Assembly: GCA_013396635.1 (NCBI GenBank)
Contig: WBMW01005527.1
Span: 2,142,058 to 2,206,057 of the forward strand
Source: Penelope pileata
Lineage: Eukaryota > Chordata > Aves > Galliformes > Cracidae
DNA length: 64,000 nt
Direction: 5' to 3'
Shown here: positions 60,265 to 64,000 of the stretch, one piece after another
Numbering within the stretch: the stretch's first letter is position 1
Layout of the letters: the number at the start of each line of letters is the position of its first letter
The notes under the pieces: generated by a model
Seen by the model: only the letters and a program-made list of their open reading frames with translations
Databases searched by the model: none
What the model was told of the DNA's origin: nothing
Made by a program: the position numbers and the translations under genes

Positions 60265-63200
60265 GTAAGAAGTGCCTGAATCCGGTGTTTTATGGAGTGC
60301 CTCGGTCGGAGCGGTAGATTTTCAGCATTTTGTGACTGAGGAAGGCAACTGCAGCAAGAGGCAGCATCGGTGTTGTATCAGATTCCTTTTGTTTAAGATT
60401 TAAAGTATGTGCTGTAAATTGCATTAGAAATGGCTTTGTAAGGAAGCTGCATTCACACTGAATGATTTTTCCCTGTTTCTCCGTGTAGCAAAATAAAACA
60501 GAACCAGCTTTTGTGAAAGCTGGACTTTGCTGGAGGTTAAATTCAGTGCTTGAATCGGTATAAGAAAAGCTTTTGAGTCTTATAACCATCTAGGAGCTTG
60601 GCATTCTGCAATCTGATTGCAACAGCTGAACTAAAATTAATTGCACTTACTATTTACTGTTTATTTGCTAAGGTAAAATGTAGCGTTGAGTTTAGGTCTG
60701 GGCGAATCGGGTTTGTTTGCCTGGCATTTCTTTGGATGAATAGCCATACCCTTTTAGACATACTGTAAAACCTATTTCGTGTTTATGTTTTTTAAATTGA
60801 GATTAAGTACCATCCTGAATGAAATACGTGACTAAAAGTCATAAACTGCATCTGTGTTTAGTAAAGCAATCACCAAATTAGAATAATGGATTTATGTCAG
60901 TTGTCAAATGGAGTTAACTCTGGAAGTGCTGTCCACAAGTGCACTTGGATTACAATGAAGGGCTTTCTGCTTAACAGTTATTGAGAGGAGCTAATTTATC
61001 AGGCGAAGCCTCTGAACTTGGGTCTCATGATAATATAGAATTATGTAGCTTAGAGTGTTTGTGGTTTTGGGAAACATGCCCTTTTATTCTCTATAAAAAT
61101 ACACTCAGGCTATAGTAGGGATTCCAAAAGCAAAAGCACAGTTGTAATTTCAAATTGTTACATGCTGGTAAGTGCTTTTTTATTCACAAGTAAAATCCTT
61201 AGCTGTTGGGACTTCTGCTTCGGGTCTTCAATGGCTTTTGGTGCTTTTTTCTCTCCCTATATTTTACAGTTGCTGTGTGAGCAAACTAAGGCTGAGCAGA
61301 AGGAACGCCGTGAGCAGCAGTGTTCTGAATTTCATTGTCATAGGGGAAAGTGAGCGAGCATCCAAGGATAGTTAGACCTTTATTAGGGATTTAAAGCAAA
61401 GCAAACAATATTGCGGTGATCAGAGTAACTTGTAGAAGTGCACTACTAATTAACTGTCTCTGAAAGCAGAGCCATGCAAAGCTAACTTGGTGTTATAAGC
61501 TGCCATAGAGTAAACATTGTCTAATGGGTAGATTTTGGTGTTGCAGACCTGCAAATGAGCACAGTGCAGATGGAAATTAATATGTTTACTTGAGAACTTT
61601 TGTCTTTGTGCAAGTTTAGCCTAATGACTCAATCCTGCATGCAAATCCATGAATGCATGATGCCATTTACCTCGTAAAAATCAGTGGCACTGCTCTCTGT
61701 GTACGTTCGCAGTGGCTGATTTTACAAGATAGGCAGTGACAAGCCACCACACAGCTGAATGGGATCAAGCCCCTGGGGAAGTCTGGTCTCCCATCAGTGT
61801 ACAGGGACTCTGTGTTACTACTTCTATCTTCAGTGTCAATTACTCATGTATATTCATCTTCATAAAAAAGCACAGATTTTTTTTTTTGAAGACTTACAAT
61901 CAGACAATAGAGCCTGCAAATATTTCTGAGATTTATAGTGGACATTTTAGACATTTTAGTTTTGTAACTGTAGTTGTGCTGAGTTATCTGGCACTGACAT
62001 TATACTTCTTCTTCTCCTTTCAGTTTTTTTGTGTATGTCCTTCCAAGCTCCTCTCGTGCCTCAGATCTGTTTAACCGCGTGTTAGACCAAAATGAAATTC
62101 AGTGATTTGTCCAACAGAAATGAAAGTCCTGGGTGTAATGTGGTATTTCAATTGTTTTCTTGTGGCCTTATTGAAGTAAATCTATCTGTAAATGGTAGGT
62201 GACTTTCAACATGAAATTCATAATAAAAAAAATATTCCTTATGATATGGCAGAAAACTAAGAGGTTGAAGGCAAGCTAACTTGTTCTGTTTGTGCCCAGA
62301 ATGCAGGATCTGAATTGCAGATCATTTATCTCTCCTTGTGGCATTTGCTTACTCTGCTCAACTAGATTTTAAATGAGTGATTAATATAAATAGCAGCATT
62401 TTACTGATGTTCCAGTAGATGTTGCTGGAGAGCAAAGTAAAGATTATTTGATAGAGGAAAAGAAATGCAGTGTGATTACAAAAACCAAAGAAAAATCTCA
62501 AGGTAAATGGTTATACAGGCTGTTGATAGTTTAATAATATGAGACCAGTACATTTTTGATCATCTTTGATTCTACTCAGTCTGAAGTACACATAGAAGAA
62601 AATTTTAGACTTGTCACAACTGTCTGCTCCCTTTTTTTTTTTTTTTTTTTTTTTAAGGTTTGTAGTCTTCACTTCCCACTTCTAATGTTTTATCACGACT
62701 ATTGCCATTGTTTCATATGCATGTTTGGTCAGTATTCCTAAAAGTGTTAATTTTTTTAAAGTTCACAAACTACATGTATTTAATTATACACTAAGAAATA
62801 AAGTGCATGCAATCGCGAAATTAGTAGAACTCCAATGCATTGAAGTTGCTTTCTTTTGAACAGCAAGAGCTTACCAGATCAACACATGATGCAATTTAAA
62901 AAAATATTACTCTTTTTCGACTGGGAACAATATTGAGTGAACATCTTTTTGCTATGTGCTCCAATTCTGAGAGAAATTCTCTGATGAGATACGTGTTAAT
63001 AAATTGAAGTAGAATAACTAATGGCAACTGCGAGGACAGAAAGCTGTGATGTCCTATGCTAAAACTGCTGTGTTATTAATTAATCAGATAAAATGATAAA
63101 GCAGTCCCAAAGGAGTGCAGGATTGTAGTATACGGGTGCTAACTGATGCAATTTCAGGCAACCACTGACCTCTGTCTGTGGGAATATTTTTGGAGATGAT

Positions 63201-64000
63201 CATCAGCCGTAACTGATTTGAAATTCAAAAAGGTAATGTGTGTTGTTGGGTTGTTGGTTTTTTTGTATTATTATTTATTTATTTCAATAATGCTAACTTT
63301 TCAAGTAAAGTAGCATGAAAATACAAAAGTTAGTGTAGTCATAACAAAAAGATGGGCTCTGCCTTCAGCTGTCCTGTGTATGCACTTATACCTTAGCTAA
63401 ATGAGGAAAGACAAAAATTAGTTGAAGACCTTGTAGAGATAAGATTTCAGTTTTTAAAACTAAACTTCAAACGATGCACTGGAGTTTAAAATACACACGA
63501 GCATGGCTTAATTTATCTTATTTACTGTGTAAGAAAATTTCAGCTTCTGCTTGTAATTGGGAAAAAACGCAGATAAAAAAATGTGTGGCTGATCTCTACA
63601 GTCATTTTTGTTGTAGATTATTTCTTTGCTTGGTCTTAGTGTTTTATTTGTCATTTTGTTTGTTTTTTCCCAGTGGCGCATGCCAAACCTTCTCTAGTCT
63701 GACAAGCTTTAGGTTGATGAGGTTTTTTTCCATTCATAACATTCTGTTCAATTTGCTGCTGGTACTGAGTGTGAGCACGCACACAACTGTGTGCATCCTG
63801 AGGTGGTTCCTTAGTCTTTAGAAAACCGTTTGCATACTTCATATGTTGAAGAAATGAAATCTTGGGTTTCATAAGCGTGGTTTTGGAAACATCAGTGCTA
63901 TATATACTTACTGAATTCTGTAGTGTTTTGCATTTTTTGCTTAGAGTTAGAAATTCATAAGGCTTTAGAGTCAGTTAGCAATTGATATCGAGCCTTGTGC
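60265..64000 (+). other. TENM2: Intron 1 of the short TENM2 transcript (partial)
   Basis: The segment begins with the donor GTAAGA at 60265 and runs past the window end with no matching teneurin exon. It is AT-rich and non-coding. The only distinct element is an uninterrupted T23 run at 62632-62654. ORFs of up to 115 codons here show no recognisable domain, and several are inflated by T-rich (F/L-rich) sequence. Confidence 0.6.
62632..62654. repeat. Poly-T tract (T23)
   Basis: An uninterrupted run of 23 T follows CTGCTCCC. It is the longest homopolymer in the window and lies in the presumed TENM2 intron. It is not obviously the tail of a retrocopy, as no gene-like sequence adjoins it on either side. 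Confidence 0.9.

Noticed and set aside
1..64000. tRNA, microRNA, CRISPR or prokaryotic operon features
   Set aside because: No B-box-like GGTTCRANYCC with cloverleaf, no convincing microRNA hairpin by eye, no regularly spaced repeats, and gene structure that is clearly vertebrate.
60265..64000. Next teneurin-2 coding exon
   Set aside because: No sequence encoding the expected RPIPPTSS start after a 3' splice site was found before the window ends.

Overview
The window is vertebrate nuclear DNA, most likely from a galliform bird and plausibly chicken. Nothing bacterial is present: there are no dense long ORFs, no operons, no ribosome binding sites and no CRISPR array. The bird call rests on the repeats. 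There are two CR1 LINEs, one with the typical ORF2 C-terminus and 3' end. There are two deleted Galluhop-type mariner copies, and one solo LTR of a very common avian endogenous retrovirus family. Two single N bases (2504 and 51380) suggest a draft assembly.

Almost the whole window reads as intron or gene desert. The one coding element I can support well is a short first exon on the + strand, with its start at 60219 and a consensus splice donor after 60264. It encodes MLHTANKGRKPSTEA plus one extra base (phase 1), which I recognise as the N-terminus of a short teneurin-2 (TENM2) isoform. No other teneurin exon was found, so the preceding 60 kb is best read as upstream intron of the long TENM2 isoform, and 60265-64000 as intron of the short one. 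TENM2 is known to be very large with long introns.

Layout. 1-8020 is AT-rich non-coding sequence. 8021-8591 is an antisense solo LTR. 10096-10607 is a 5'-truncated antisense CR1 with target-site-like flanks. 14737-15015 holds an unexplained antisense ORF behind an acceptor-like site. 19277-19713 is an older sense CR1. 21950-22492 and 28599-28969 are the two mariner derivatives. 24731-24862 is a probable old palindromic repeat. 30120-30535 is a CpG-rich segment. A MIR-like fragment lies at 41856-41920, a hAT-like end near 48300 and a MIR copy at 48921-49093. 51015-51780 is a convincing CpG island. 56826-56903 is a perfect 39-bp tandem duplication. 59760-60218 is the presumed promoter and 5' UTR of the short TENM2 transcript.

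The main biological content is therefore regulatory: an alternative teneurin-2 promoter, plus one or two CpG-rich regions in the same large intron that may be further promoters or enhancers.
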